Shown here: piece by piece, positions 42,886-51,034 of the stretch
Numbering within the stretch: position 1 is the stretch's first letter
Layout: each line of letters opens with the position of its first letter
From: Streptomyces sp. NBC_01446
Lineage (GTDB): Bacteria > Actinomycetota > Actinomycetes > Streptomycetales > Streptomycetaceae
NCBI RefSeq assembly: GCF_026340095.1
Contig: NZ_JAPEPO010000001.1
Span: forward strand, 1,550,001-1,614,000
DNA: 64,000 bases
Direction of reading: 5' to 3'
Made by a program: the position numbers and the translations under genes
Notes under the pieces: generated by a model
The model's input: only the letters and a program-made list of their open reading frames with translations
What the model was told of the DNA's origin: nothing
The model's database searches: none

Positions 42886-43890
42886 ATGCGCATCGGACTT
42901 ATCGGGACGGGCCGTATCGGCACCTTTCACGCAGCAGTTCTGGAGCGATACCGCGAGGTCGGCTCGCTCGTCGTCACGGACGCGGACCCGGAGCGCGCCG
43001 TCGCGCTCGCTGACCGGATCGGCGCGACGGCGGCGCCCACGGTGGACGAGATCTTCTCGTGGGGCGTGGACGCGGTGGTCATCACGGCGGCGACGTCCGC
43101 GCACGGCGAGCTGATCGGGCGGGCGGCGCGGGCCGGGCTCCCGGTGTTCTGCGAGAAGCCCATCGCCCTCGACCTGCCGGGCACACTGACCGCGCTCGCC
43201 GAGGTCGAGCGGGCCGGGACGGTGCTCCAGCTCGGCTTCCAGCGCCGCTTCGACGCGGGGTACACGGCGGCGCGCGAGGCGGTGCGCTCGGGCCGTCTCG
43301 GCCGGCTGCACACCGTACGGGCCATGACGAGCGACCCGGCGCCGCCGCCGGCCGCGTATCTGCCGCTGTCCGGCGGCCTCTACCGGGACTGCCTGGTCCA
43401 TGACTTCGACATCCTGCGCTGGGTGACCGGCCGCGAGGTGACGGAGGTGTACGCGACCGGGTCCGACGCCGGACCCGCGATGTTCCGCGAGGCCGGGGAC
43501 GTCGACACGGCGGCCGCCGTCCTCACGCTGGACGACGGCACGCTGGTCACGGCGACGGCGACGCGCTGCAACGGCGCGGGCTACGACGTGCGCATGGAAC
43601 TCTCCGGCGAGCTGGACACCGTCGTCGTCGGCCTCGACGACCGCACGCCCGTCGCCTCCACCGAGCCCAAGGGCCCGCCCGCCGCGTCCAAGCCCTGGCC
43701 GGGCTTCCTGGAACGCTTCGCCCCCGCGTACGAGGCGGAGCTCGTCGCGTTCGTCGACGTGGTGCGCGGCGAACGCGAGAACCCGTGCGACGGCCGCGAG
43801 GCCCTGCACGCGCTGCGGATCGCGGAGGCCTGCGAACTGTCCCGCCGGGAACGGCGGTTGGTCCGGATGGAGGAGATCCCCGGGGGCTGA
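42886..43890 (+). CDS. Gfo/Idh/MocA-family oxidoreductase (inositol 2-dehydrogenase-like)
   Basis: NAD(P)-dependent dehydrogenase of 334 residues. Rossmann motif IGLIGTGRIGTFHA at the N-terminus, FCEKPIALDLPGT with the family EKP catalytic Lys, GFQRRFDAGY, and the C-terminal GGLYRDCLVHDFDILRWVTG with Asp/His of the active site (D-x-x-x-H pattern). IolG-type enzymes oxidise myo-inositol or related polyols. With the CUT2 importer and GntR repressor it suggests polyol or sugar use. Its stop is only about 22 bp from the truncated thioesterase. Confidence 0.9.
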   Translation: MRIGLIGTGRIGTFHAAVLERYREVGSLVVTDADPERAVALADRIGATAAPTVDEIFSWGVDAVVITAATSAHGELIGRAARAGLPVFCEKPIALDLPGTLTALAEVERAGTVLQLGFQRRFDAGYTAAREAVRSGRLGRLHTVRAMTSDPAPPPAAYLPLSGGLYRDCLVHDFDILRWVTGREVTEVYATGSDAGPAMFREAGDVDTAAAVLTLDDGTLVTATATRCNGAGYDVRMELSGELDTVVVGLDDRTPVASTEPKGPPAASKPWPGFLERFAPAYEAELVAFVDVVRGERENPCDGREALHALRIAEACELSRRERRLVRMEEIPGG

Positions 43891-43911
43891 TTCCCAGGGC
43901 CCCTCGGCGAG

Positions 43912-44129
43912 CCCGCGTTGTCGGCGGCGTAGGACACGACCCCGCCGTGCAGGAACCCGTTCTGCTGCTGCAGCTCCGGTCTGATGTCGACCTCGATGGT
44001 GGCCCCGCCGTCGCCGAACGCGGTGAGCCGGGCGCCCACGAGACGGCTGAACGGCTGGGCGTCCAGGAGCTTCGCCGCCAGGGCGAGGTCCAGCTCCTGG
44101 GAGGTGTCGTTGTCGCGTGGTGCGGTCAT
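43912..44129 (-). pseudogene. Truncated PaaI-type (hotdog) thioesterase
   Basis: N-terminal 72 residues of a hotdog-fold thioesterase: AKLLDAQPFSRLVGARLTAF, EVDIRPELQQQNGFLHGGVV and SYAADNA, ending before the helix/strand part that follows this motif in intact proteins (about 75 more residues). Past about 43914 the frame reads into antisense of the dehydrogenase 3' end and has no family similarity. The ATG follows GGAG. So its 3' half is lost, apparently at the junction with the sugar-use cluster. Confidence 0.72.
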
Positions 44130-44196
44130 GGAGGTCTCCGGGCAGATCGGCGGGGGCGGGTACGGCCGGCCGGCTGTGCCGCGCGCGGGGCGTCGG

Positions 44197-45378
44197 TCAC
44201 CACCGGACCGGCAGGCTTCGTACGCCGCGAATCAGCATGCCGGGCAGCCAGTCGTCCGCCGGGCCGTCGAGTGCGAGCGCGGGGGCGCGGTCCAGGAGTG
44301 AGCGCAGGGCGATCTGGCCTTCGAGGCGGGCCAGGGGTGCGCCGAGGCAGTGGTGGAGGCCGTGCCCGAAGGCGATGTGGCCCCGGGCGTCGCGCCGGAT
44401 GTCGAAGCGGCCCGGCTCATGGAAGCGCTCCGGGTCGTGGTCCGCGGAGGCCAGGCCGACGAGGACGGCGGAGCCGCCGGGGATGACCGTGCCGCCGACC
44501 TCGGTGTCCTCGACCGTGAAGCGGTACGTCGCGTTCTCCACGGGACCCTCGTACCGCAGCATCTCCTCGACGGCGCCGCCGAGGAGAGTCATGTCGGCGC
44601 GCAGCGCGGCGAGTTGGTCCGGGTGGGTCAGCAGGGCGCGTACACCGCTCGCGATCAGGTTCACCGTCGTCTCGTGGCCCGCGATGAGGAGGAGGAAGGC
44701 CATGGCGCACAGCTCGTCGGGCGAGAGCCGGTCGCCGTCCTCCGCGGTCGTGCGGATCAAGGCGCTGAGCAGGTCGTCGGCGGGGGCCGACGCCCGCTTG
44801 TCCTCGATCAGGTCGCGCAGGTACGCGGCGAGTTCCACGAACGTCGCGTACTCGCCATCGCGGTCGCTCGGCGCGACCACCTCGTTCGACATGCGCCGAA
44901 AGTCTGCGCGGTCGATGTCGGGGACACCGAGGAGCTCGCAGATGACCGTGAGCGGCAGCGGGAAGGCGAACGACTCGACGAGGTCGGCGCGGCCGTGCGG
45001 GAGCATCGCGTCGAGCAGGTCGTCGGTGACGCGCTGGATGCGCGGGCGCAGCGACTCGACGCGGCGTGCGGTGAAGGCGCGGGTGACGAGGGACCGCAGG
45101 CGCGCGTGGTGCGGCGGGTCGGTGATCAGCAGATGGGTGCCGATCAGCTCTTCGTCGAGGCCGGAGAAGCCCAGCTTGGCGGGGGACTTGACCAGGCGCG
45201 GGTCGGTGAGCGCGGCGCGCGCCTCCTCGTGCCCGACGATCAGCCACGCCTCGCCGTCGTCGGCGGGCTTGGGCAGCAGCACCCGGTGCACCGGGCCGCG
45301 GGCGCGCAGTTCCTCGTAGACGGGATACGGGTCGGCCGTGAAGCCCGCGTAGTCGCCCAGATCGATCGCTTCCCCCAT
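44197..45378 (-). CDS. Cytochrome P450
   Basis: Soluble monooxygenase of 393 residues. The I-helix motif AGHETT, the K-helix EEMLRYEGP with ExxR, and the heme loop FGHGLHHCLG (Cys344) are intact. HHARLRSLV and FTARRVESLRP are typical of actinobacterial CYP105/107-like enzymes. No ferredoxin gene is next to it and the flanking genes are not biosynthetic, so substrate is unknown. ATG follows GAGGGG with eight-base spacing. Confidence 0.92.
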   Translation of the reverse strand: MGEAIDLGDYAGFTADPYPVYEELRARGPVHRVLLPKPADDGEAWLIVGHEEARAALTDPRLVKSPAKLGFSGLDEELIGTHLLITDPPHHARLRSLVTRAFTARRVESLRPRIQRVTDDLLDAMLPHGRADLVESFAFPLPLTVICELLGVPDIDRADFRRMSNEVVAPSDRDGEYATFVELAAYLRDLIEDKRASAPADDLLSALIRTTAEDGDRLSPDELCAMAFLLLIAGHETTVNLIASGVRALLTHPDQLAALRADMTLLGGAVEEMLRYEGPVENATYRFTVEDTEVGGTVIPGGSAVLVGLASADHDPERFHEPGRFDIRRDARGHIAFGHGLHHCLGAPLARLEGQIALRSLLDRAPALALDGPADDWLPGMLIRGVRSLPVRW

Positions 45379-45423
45379 GGCGCCGCCCCTCGCTGTGACC
45401 CTGACCCTCGGCTTCTGCCGAAT

Positions 45424-46671
45424 CTAACTCGCGCCACTGACGATCGGTTCCCCTGAGGTGATCGCCGCGCCGCCCTCGGCGAGGAAGCGCGCGAGGGGCA
45501 GGGTCGCCGCGCCGACCGTCACGGCGTCGGGTCCGAGGCGCCCGAGTTCGATCGTGGTCTGCGCGTACGGGTGGCGCAGGGCGTACGCGGCGGCCGCCCG
45601 CCGGACCGGTTCGAGGAGGCGGGGACCGAGGAGGAGCCCGGCCCAGCCGCCGACGACGATGCGCTCCGGGTTGAAGAGATTGACGAGGTCGGCGATGCCG
45701 GCGCCGAGGAACTCGGCCGTCTCGTCGAGGAGTTCACCGGCACCGGGGTCGGCGAGGAGTTCGGCGAGCGCCCCCTCCTCGTCGGTCGAGGTCCAGTGGC
45801 CGCCGCTCTCGCGCCATCGTTCGAGCAGGGCCTCGGCGCCCACGTACGCCTCCAGGCAGCCGCGCGCCCCGCACCGGCAACGGCGCCCGCCGACCCGGAG
45901 CGTCGTGTGGCCCCACTCCCCCGCGCTGCCGGACGAGCCCTGGTAGGGGACGCCGTCGGCGATGACGCAGGCGCCGACTCCGGAGCCGATGAGGGTGACG
46001 ACGGCGGTGCGGGCGCCGCGGCCCGCGCCGAACCACATCTCGGCGAGCCCCAGGGTCTTGGCGCCGTTGTCGACGAACAGGGGCAGTTCCGGCGGGAGTT
46101 CACCGCGGTCACGGAGCATCGCTTCGAGGGGGACGGCGTCCCAGCCGATGGCCTGGCCGTGCACGACGGCCCCGACGGCGCCGCCCGCATCGGAGGCGTC
46201 GACGATGCCGGGCACGCCGATGCCGACGCCGATGAGGGCGTCCGGGGCGACCTTCGCCTCGCCGAGCACCTGCGCAAGGCCGGACGCGACGATCCGTACG
46301 ACGTCCTGCGCGTCATGGTGTCCGTCGGGCAACGGGGCGTCCACGCACGCGAGTTCGTTCAGGGTGAGGTCGAACAGCTCCACGCGTACGCGTGTCTCGC
46401 CGATGTCGACGCCGGCGAGGTGGCCGCAGTGCGGGGCGACGCGCAGGAGCGTGCGCGGCCTGCCGCCGTCGGAGTCGACCGACCCGGCCTCCTCCAGGAG
46501 GCCGTCGGCGACGAGCTCGGAGACGACGTTGCTGATCGACCCCGAACTGAGTGCGGTGAGGGGTCCCAACTCCTGTCGGCTGAGCGGCCCGTCGAAGTAG
46601 AGCTTGCGCAGCACCGTGGCGCGGTTGTTGCGTCTGAGGTCACGCACCGTGCGCCGGCGTGGTCCGGCCAT
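45424..46671 (-). CDS. ROK-family transcriptional regulator
   Basis: Repressor-type ROK protein of 415 residues, with an N-terminal MarR-like HTH (LSRQELGPLTALSSGSISNV) before the ROK domain (LAGVDIGETRVRVEL, FVDNGAKTLGLAEMWFG, zinc motif CRCGARGCLEAYVG). ATP-loop GETRV lacks the Lys-compatible DxGGTK, so it is a regulator not a kinase. It resembles the Rok7B7-type proteins that control xylose transport and carbon regulation. ATG 46671 is six bases after GGAGG; ATG 46677 overlaps that site. It could control the importer at 37910-41863. Confidence 0.88.
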   Translation of the reverse strand: MAGPRRRTVRDLRRNNRATVLRKLYFDGPLSRQELGPLTALSSGSISNVVSELVADGLLEEAGSVDSDGGRPRTLLRVAPHCGHLAGVDIGETRVRVELFDLTLNELACVDAPLPDGHHDAQDVVRIVASGLAQVLGEAKVAPDALIGVGIGVPGIVDASDAGGAVGAVVHGQAIGWDAVPLEAMLRDRGELPPELPLFVDNGAKTLGLAEMWFGAGRGARTAVVTLIGSGVGACVIADGVPYQGSSGSAGEWGHTTLRVGGRRCRCGARGCLEAYVGAEALLERWRESGGHWTSTDEEGALAELLADPGAGELLDETAEFLGAGIADLVNLFNPERIVVGGWAGLLLGPRLLEPVRRAAAAYALRHPYAQTTIELGRLGPDAVTVGAATLPLARFLAEGGAAITSGEPIVSGAS

Positions 46672-46754
46672 CGTCATCCTCCCCCGTGCGGCGGACCCTG
46701 GGCGCTGTTCGCCCGCGCCCGGATCACGCTGTGAATTTACCCGTGCCGCACGGG

Positions 46755-46868
46755 TCAGTCGTCCAGGAGTCCCGCGTCGTGTGTGAGGAGGGCGATCTGG
46801 ACGCGGTTGTTCAGGCCGAGCTTCGCGAGGATGCGGGAGACGTGAGCCTTGACGGTGGCGACGCTCAT
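46755..46868 (-). pseudogene. C-terminal fragment of a NarL-family response regulator
   Basis: A 37-codon remnant beginning MSVATVKAHVSRILAKLGLN and ending in LLTHDAGLLDD, which is the recognition helix and C-terminus of a LuxR/NarL HTH. The phosphoreceiver part is at 48315-48797 on the same strand, on the other side of the TnpB element. It begins immediately at the right end of the element. Confidence 0.9.
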
Positions 46869-47010
46869 TTGAAGTGCTCTCCTCCCTTCGCAAGCTCAGG
46901 AAGGAGATTCCCACCTACCTTGCGGCGGCGGGTTTGACGCCACGGGTGCGCCTGACGACTGCCCTCCCGGCAGCCGGGATCGCCACGAGGCCGATCCGGT
47001 ACAGGTGCAA
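46849..47010 (-). ncRNA. Predicted omega-RNA (reRNA) of the TnpB element
   Basis: TnpB elements make a guide RNA from the 3' end of tnpB through the right end, with the guide in the flanking DNA. Here the right end has an imperfect hairpin (46878-46907) and finishes in CTTCAA at 46869. The next bases (46868 leftward), ATGAGCGTCGCCACCGTC, would be the guide. Scaffold limits are approximate. Confidence 0.4.
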
Positions 47011-48330
47011 GATGTTCCGGGCCGCGTTCCAGTCGGCGTTGCCACACCAGCCGCAGTCTGGGTTCTTGCACACGAACGTGGCCTGGCCTTCCCGGCTGCC
47101 GGGCGTGAGGAAGCCGCATGCGGAGCAGCGCAGGGAAGTGCCAGGGGCGGGGACCTTGACGAGGGTGCCGCCATAGCGGCCAGTCTTGTACGTCAGCATC
47201 GTCACGGTGCGGCCCCATGCCTCCTGGCTGATGGAGCGGTTCAGGCCGGACTTCTGCGCGACGTTTGTCCCGGGTTCCTCGATGGTGCCCTTGGCCGACT
47301 TGACCATGTTCGTGATGTTGAGTTGTTCGACCACGACCGTGCCGTAGGTGCGGGCGAGGTGCGTTGTGGTCTGGTGCTGCCAGTCAACGACTCGGCGCGT
47401 GGCTTTTGCGCGGAGCTGCTTGATCTGGTCGTAGGTGCGGTTCAGCCGGTTGGAGCTGCGCTCCTTCGGCTTGCGGAAGGACTTGCGGTGCGCGGCCCGT
47501 TGTTCGAGGCGGAGCAGCTTGGCCTTTTCATCCGGGTTCAGCCACTTGTCCCGGTCGGCGGTGCCATCCGGGAGCCGGGCGGGTCGTCCGTGATCCTGAT
47601 GGTTGCCATCGGACAGGGCCAGGGGAAGATTGACCCCGGCATCGATGCCGATCTCAGGGCCGGTGTGCGGCTCAGGCTTTGATTCCAGAGTCTGGACGCG
47701 GAAGGCGATATGCCATCCGAGTCCGTCTTTGACCAACCGCGCCCCGGTGATCCGATTCTCCCTGTTGGCGAGCTTGCCGACCGGGAGATCCTTGGTCCAG
47801 CGGAAGCGGACCCGACCGACCTTGGGGATGTTGACCATGCCCCATCGGCGGTGCACCCGCTTGATCTGCAGATCGCGGCCCTGCGGGATGTCCACCGACA
47901 TCACGGTGCGCAAACGGGCCTTGAAGTTCGGCTCGTCCGCCCGCCACTCCCAGCAGTTCTTCCACGCCTGGACGTACGTTTTCAGCACTGCCTGCCCGGC
48001 CTGGGCGGGGAGCACTCCGAGCCAGTCGATCTCCCTACGGGCCTGGCGGATCGCCGCATCGGCGGCGGCCAGGGAACGCTTGTCCTTGGGGAGCATCGTC
48101 CACCAGTCGTGCAGGCAGTTCCACATGGTGCGGGCCGCGTGCGCCTGGTCGTCCATGAGCTGGGCCTGTCCAGGCGTCAGCGCCAGCCGGGCACGGTGCC
48201 CGAACTGCCGCCTGTCTTCCGCACGTTCCGTAGTCACATGGTCACCATAACGTTGGACCCCATGTCACCACGATGGAACCAAAATCCCGAGGTGCGCACC
48301 GGGCGCCACGTCGTCTACAACCTGCATTCA
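46869..48330 (-). mobile_element. IS200/IS605-type TnpB-only element inserted in a response-regulator gene
   Basis: About 1.46 kb with a single tnpB gene and no tnpA. The right end, at 46869, has the GGAATCTCCTTCC...GAAGGGAGGAG hairpin and terminal TCAA typical of this family. The left end is near 48330, where the response-regulator frame breaks; it contains GGTGCGCACC and ATGGTCACCAT palindromes. No target-site duplication is visible, as expected. About 25-30 codons of the regulator are missing between the fragments. Confidence 0.85.
46915..48237 (-). CDS. tnpB: TnpB RNA-guided endonuclease
   Basis: OrfB/TnpB protein of 440 residues, the ancestor-type nuclease of Cas12. The RuvC residues are present: Asp199 in IGIDAGVNLPLALSDG, Glu304 in VVVEQLNITNMVKS, Asp402 in GNADWNAARNIL. 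The zinc ribbon has CSAC (371, 374) and CGWC (395, 398) plus Cys390. N-terminal WED/REC-like parts are normal in length. With catalytic residues intact it is not an inactivated TldR-type regulator. It needs an external TnpA to transpose. It may maintain the element by cutting unoccupied target sites. Confidence 0.95.
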   Translation of the reverse strand: MTTERAEDRRQFGHRARLALTPGQAQLMDDQAHAARTMWNCLHDWWTMLPKDKRSLAAADAAIRQARREIDWLGVLPAQAGQAVLKTYVQAWKNCWEWRADEPNFKARLRTVMSVDIPQGRDLQIKRVHRRWGMVNIPKVGRVRFRWTKDLPVGKLANRENRITGARLVKDGLGWHIAFRVQTLESKPEPHTGPEIGIDAGVNLPLALSDGNHQDHGRPARLPDGTADRDKWLNPDEKAKLLRLEQRAAHRKSFRKPKERSSNRLNRTYDQIKQLRAKATRRVVDWQHQTTTHLARTYGTVVVEQLNITNMVKSAKGTIEEPGTNVAQKSGLNRSISQEAWGRTVTMLTYKTGRYGGTLVKVPAPGTSLRCSACGFLTPGSREGQATFVCKNPDCGWCGNADWNAARNILHLYRIGLVAIPAAGRAVVRRTRGVKPAAAR

Positions 48331-48797
48331 CGCGCGCGTGCCCTGCGCTCCCGCTGCGGGTCGGGGCCGGTGGCCCGCGTGATGAGCTGCCGGGTCACCG
48401 TCGGCGACAGGACGGGCGCCCCGGAGGCCACCCGGCGGACCGCCTCGACGATCTCGGCGGGCGCGGTGTCCTTGAGGACGAAACCCGCGGCCCCGGCGGG
48501 CAGCGCGCGCAGTACCTGTTCGTCGGCGTGGAACGTGGTGAGGACGATGACCTCGGGTGCGTCGGACCGAGCCCGCAGCGCCTCGGTCGCGGCGAGCCCG
48601 TCCACGTCCGGCATACGGATGTCCATGAGGACGACGTCGGGACGGGTCTCGGCGACGAGGGCGGGGACCTCCGAGCCGTCGCCCGCCTGGCCGACGATCT
48701 CGATGTCGAGCGCGCCCCCGAGCATGAACGAGAGGCCCGCACGCACCAGCGGGTCGTCGTCGACGAGGAGCACCCTGATCGGTTCCACCGAGTTCAT
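48315..48797 (-). pseudogene. N-terminal fragment of a NarL-family response regulator
   Basis: Receiver domain with DDDPLVRAG, phosphorylation Asp59 (VVLMDIRMPDVDG), TTFHADEQVLRALPAGAAGF and KDTAPAEIVEAVRRVASG. After QRERRARARE the frame reads CRL and a stop, inside the TnpB element left end. The HTH half is the remnant at 46755-46868. If expressed, the product would be a receiver without DNA-binding domain that could still accept phosphate from the neighbouring kinase. Confidence 0.9.
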
Positions 48798-48935
48798 CCA
48801 GTCCCGCCTTCGCGCCGTCGTACCGCAGCCGTCACTCTCGTCGCCAGCCGTCACCGTCGTCGCAGCCACCGTCCTCGGGGCCACCGTAGCGAGGCGGTGA
48901 TCACCTGGTCCACGGGTGCCCGCCGCGGGCGGGGG

Positions 48936-50201
48936 TCACCCGGGCCACGGCAGCCACGCCTCGATCGCGAAGCCTCCGTCGTCGGCGGCGCCGTGGCCGA
49001 GGCTGCCGCCGGCCAGGGTCGCGCGTTCCGTCAGGCCGATCAGTCCCTGGCCCGAGCCGGGCACGTGCGGGACCTCGCCGGGGGGCGGCGGGTTGCGGAC
49101 CGAGACGGTGACGCCGTCGCCCGGCGCGCCGGAGACGACGACCAGGACCTCGGCGCCGGGGGCGTGCTTGCGGGCGTTGGTCAGTCCCTCCTGGACGATG
49201 CGGTAGGCGGTGCGGCCGACGGACGCGGGGACGGTGTCCGGGGCGCTGACCTGGTGGTCGAGGACGATCTTCGTCCCCGCCTCGCGCGACTCGGCGACGA
49301 GGGCGTCGAGCGCGGCCAGCGTCGGCTGGAGCCGCCCCGACTCCTCGCCGTGGTCGTCGGCCCGCAGGACGCCGATGATCTCGCGCAGGTCCTGGAGCGC
49401 CTCGTGGGCGCTCTCGCGGATGACGCCGGCCGCGCGGGCGACCTCCCGCTGCGGGGCGTCGGGCCGGAACTCCAGGGCGCCCGTGTGGACGCTGAGCAGC
49501 GTGAGCCGGTGGGCGAGCACGTCGTGCATCTCGCGGGCGATGGCCTCGCGGGCGAGGCGCTGCGCCTGCTCGGCCCGCAGTGCGGCCTCGGTCTCGGCGC
49601 GCCGCGCCCGGTCGCGCAGCGACAGCAGGAGCTGGCGCCGGGAGCGTACGAACATGCCCCAGCCGACGACGGTGACCGTGAGGATGATCGTGAAGGCGAC
49701 GGAGACGACGTACGGCGAGTCCGGGTCCGGCCGGATCCAGAAGAAGAACGGGATCAGTGCGCAGGAGGCGCCGGCGACCCACGCGACGTATCGGAAGGGG
49801 CGGTGCACGGCGAGGGTGAAGACGGCGACCAGGGTGGCGCCGCCCGCGCTGTTCGACACCATGCTGACGGCCGACAGCGCGACGGCCAGGCCCAGAGGCC
49901 ACCGCCTGCGCAGCCACACGGAGGCGCAGGCGAGTGCGCCGAGCCACTGGTCGAGGGCGGCGAGGCCCTCGGAGGTGTTCGGGTCGTTCGAGACGGAGTG
50001 GGCGCCGAGCAGGCCGATGCCCACGGCGACGCCGAAGCAGGTGAAGTCGACGACCCAGTCGCGCAGGGTGCGGCGCCACCGGCCGGGGCGGCCGTCCGGG
50101 TCCAGGTCGAGCTCGTCGGCGACGGCCGAGGGCAGCATCCTGCGCCGCCACCGGTACCGCTCCCCCGGCGGGGGCGTCTCTGTCCGTCCCTGAACCTCCA
50201 T
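48936..50201 (-). CDS. Sensor histidine kinase (HisKA_3, NarL-system type)
   Basis: Membrane kinase of 421 residues with about five helices (residues 50-185), a coiled linker, and the dimerisation/phosphoacceptor motif AIAREMHDVLAHRLTLLSVH (His226). The ATPase domain carries VQEGLTNARKHAPGAEV and GQGLIGLTERATLAGG. Its partner should be the regulator downstream on the same strand, but that gene is split, leaving the kinase orphaned. There is no recognisable sensor domain outside the membrane. Start ATG 50201 has a weak ribosome site. Confidence 0.92.
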   Translation of the reverse strand: MEVQGRTETPPPGERYRWRRRMLPSAVADELDLDPDGRPGRWRRTLRDWVVDFTCFGVAVGIGLLGAHSVSNDPNTSEGLAALDQWLGALACASVWLRRRWPLGLAVALSAVSMVSNSAGGATLVAVFTLAVHRPFRYVAWVAGASCALIPFFFWIRPDPDSPYVVSVAFTIILTVTVVGWGMFVRSRRQLLLSLRDRARRAETEAALRAEQAQRLAREAIAREMHDVLAHRLTLLSVHTGALEFRPDAPQREVARAAGVIRESAHEALQDLREIIGVLRADDHGEESGRLQPTLAALDALVAESREAGTKIVLDHQVSAPDTVPASVGRTAYRIVQEGLTNARKHAPGAEVLVVVSGAPGDGVTVSVRNPPPPGEVPHVPGSGQGLIGLTERATLAGGSLGHGAADDGGFAIEAWLPWPG

Positions 50202-50328
50202 GGTCGACAAATCTACGCACCCGGGGCACACGGGACCGCCTCGTGGAGCGGACCGTGGACGAAAGTCGCGGCGGCCGGTACTTCGGTAGCCGCGTCCCTG
50301 CGGAAGTCGCGCCTTGTGGCGGGACGCA

Positions 50329-50372
50329 CCTCGCCCCGCGGCCGATGTGCGTGGGAGGTCCTCGGGGCGAGG
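50329..50372 (+). promoter_or_regulatory. Leader hairpin that would sequester the ribosome site of the small membrane gene
   Basis: CCTCGCCCCG (50329-50338) pairs perfectly with CGGGGCGAGG (50363-50372) across a 24-base loop. The right arm contains GAGG, nine bases before the ATG at 50382. Folded RNA would hide that site. Confidence 0.5.
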
Positions 50373-50381
50373 TTGTCACCT

Positions 50382-50582
50382 ATGAAGAAGGTTCTGGAAT
50401 TCATCGGCGCGATCGCGCTCATTCAGGGCGCGGTCGGCCTGTTGCACGAGTTCACCGGGTGGCTGAGCTGGGGCGTCGTCCAGCACCTCGGCTTCCTCGA
50501 CGGCTACGAGGTGTACGGGAGCATCGCGCTGATCGTGCTCGCGTTCGCCCTGTTCGCCGCGTCGGAGAGTGTCGGGAGCTGA
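50382..50582 (+). CDS. Small membrane protein, two helices
   Basis: Protein of 66 residues with two hydrophobic helices (KVLEFIGAIALIQGAVGLLH and GSIALIVLAFALFAASES) and a short aromatic middle (FTGWLSWGVVQHLGFLDGY). It is conserved in Streptomyces from memory, function unknown. It is divergent from the histidine kinase. A perfect hairpin in the leader covers the probable ribosome site. Confidence 0.72.
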   Translation: MKKVLEFIGAIALIQGAVGLLHEFTGWLSWGVVQHLGFLDGYEVYGSIALIVLAFALFAASESVGS

Positions 50583-50605
50583 CGGCGCCGGTCACCGCGG
50601 GCGGT

Positions 50606-51007
50606 TCAGCAGCCGTGGTCGACGAGGTCGAACGTCGCGTAGTGGTCGCCGGTGTAGTAGTCCTCCTGGGACTGCTCACCGGTGACGATGCGGCGGGCGC
50701 CGCGGGTCGGGGAGCCGGGGGTGATGACCGTGTACTCGTGGTAGTAGCCGGTGGACTGCGAGGGCAGGACGCCTTCCCGGTTCTGGAAGACGGTGCCGTC
50801 CTGGTCGTACGGGTAGGGGCCACCCTGCTCGATGAGGTCGAGGGTGTCGTGGGCCTGAGAGGGCAGCGCCGAGTAGCAGATGTCGCCGACGGCGGTCACG
50901 GAGTACGTGACGGGGGCCGCGGTGGCCGAGCCGGCGAGGACGGGGCCGCCGATGAGCAGGGCGGCGGCGAGGGCAGTGACACTGGCGATTCGTGGGGGGA
51001 TTCGCAT
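50606..51007 (-). CDS. Secreted guanyl-specific ribonuclease (RNase Sa family)
   Basis: Exported RNase of 133 residues, closely like RNase Sa of S. aureofaciens. Signal peptide about 1-31 (VTALAAALLIGGPVLAGSAT). Catalytic residues Glu91 (YYHEYTV), Arg102/Arg106 (TRGARRIVTG) and His122 (GDHYATF) and the disulphide Cys44-Cys133 are intact. Guanine-specific cleavage is known for the family. No barstar-type inhibitor gene is in the vicinity; export may suffice for self-protection. An inverted repeat at 51035-51050 overlaps a -35-like TTGAC. Confidence 0.95.
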   Translation of the reverse strand: MRIPPRIASVTALAAALLIGGPVLAGSATAAPVTYSVTAVGDICYSALPSQAHDTLDLIEQGGPYPYDQDGTVFQNREGVLPSQSTGYYHEYTVITPGSPTRGARRIVTGEQSQEDYYTGDHYATFDLVDHGC

Positions 51008-51034
51008 GGCCCCTAGTGTGACGCGCGTAGAGCA

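Noticed and set aside
44197..46671. P450 plus ROK regulator as part of a natural-product cluster
   Set aside because: No polyketide, peptide, terpene or tailoring genes flank it, and no ferredoxin is adjacent.
46915..48237. TnpB as a domesticated, nuclease-dead regulator
   Set aside because: The RuvC Asp199, Glu304, Asp402 and zinc-ribbon cysteines are all present and the element right end is well formed.
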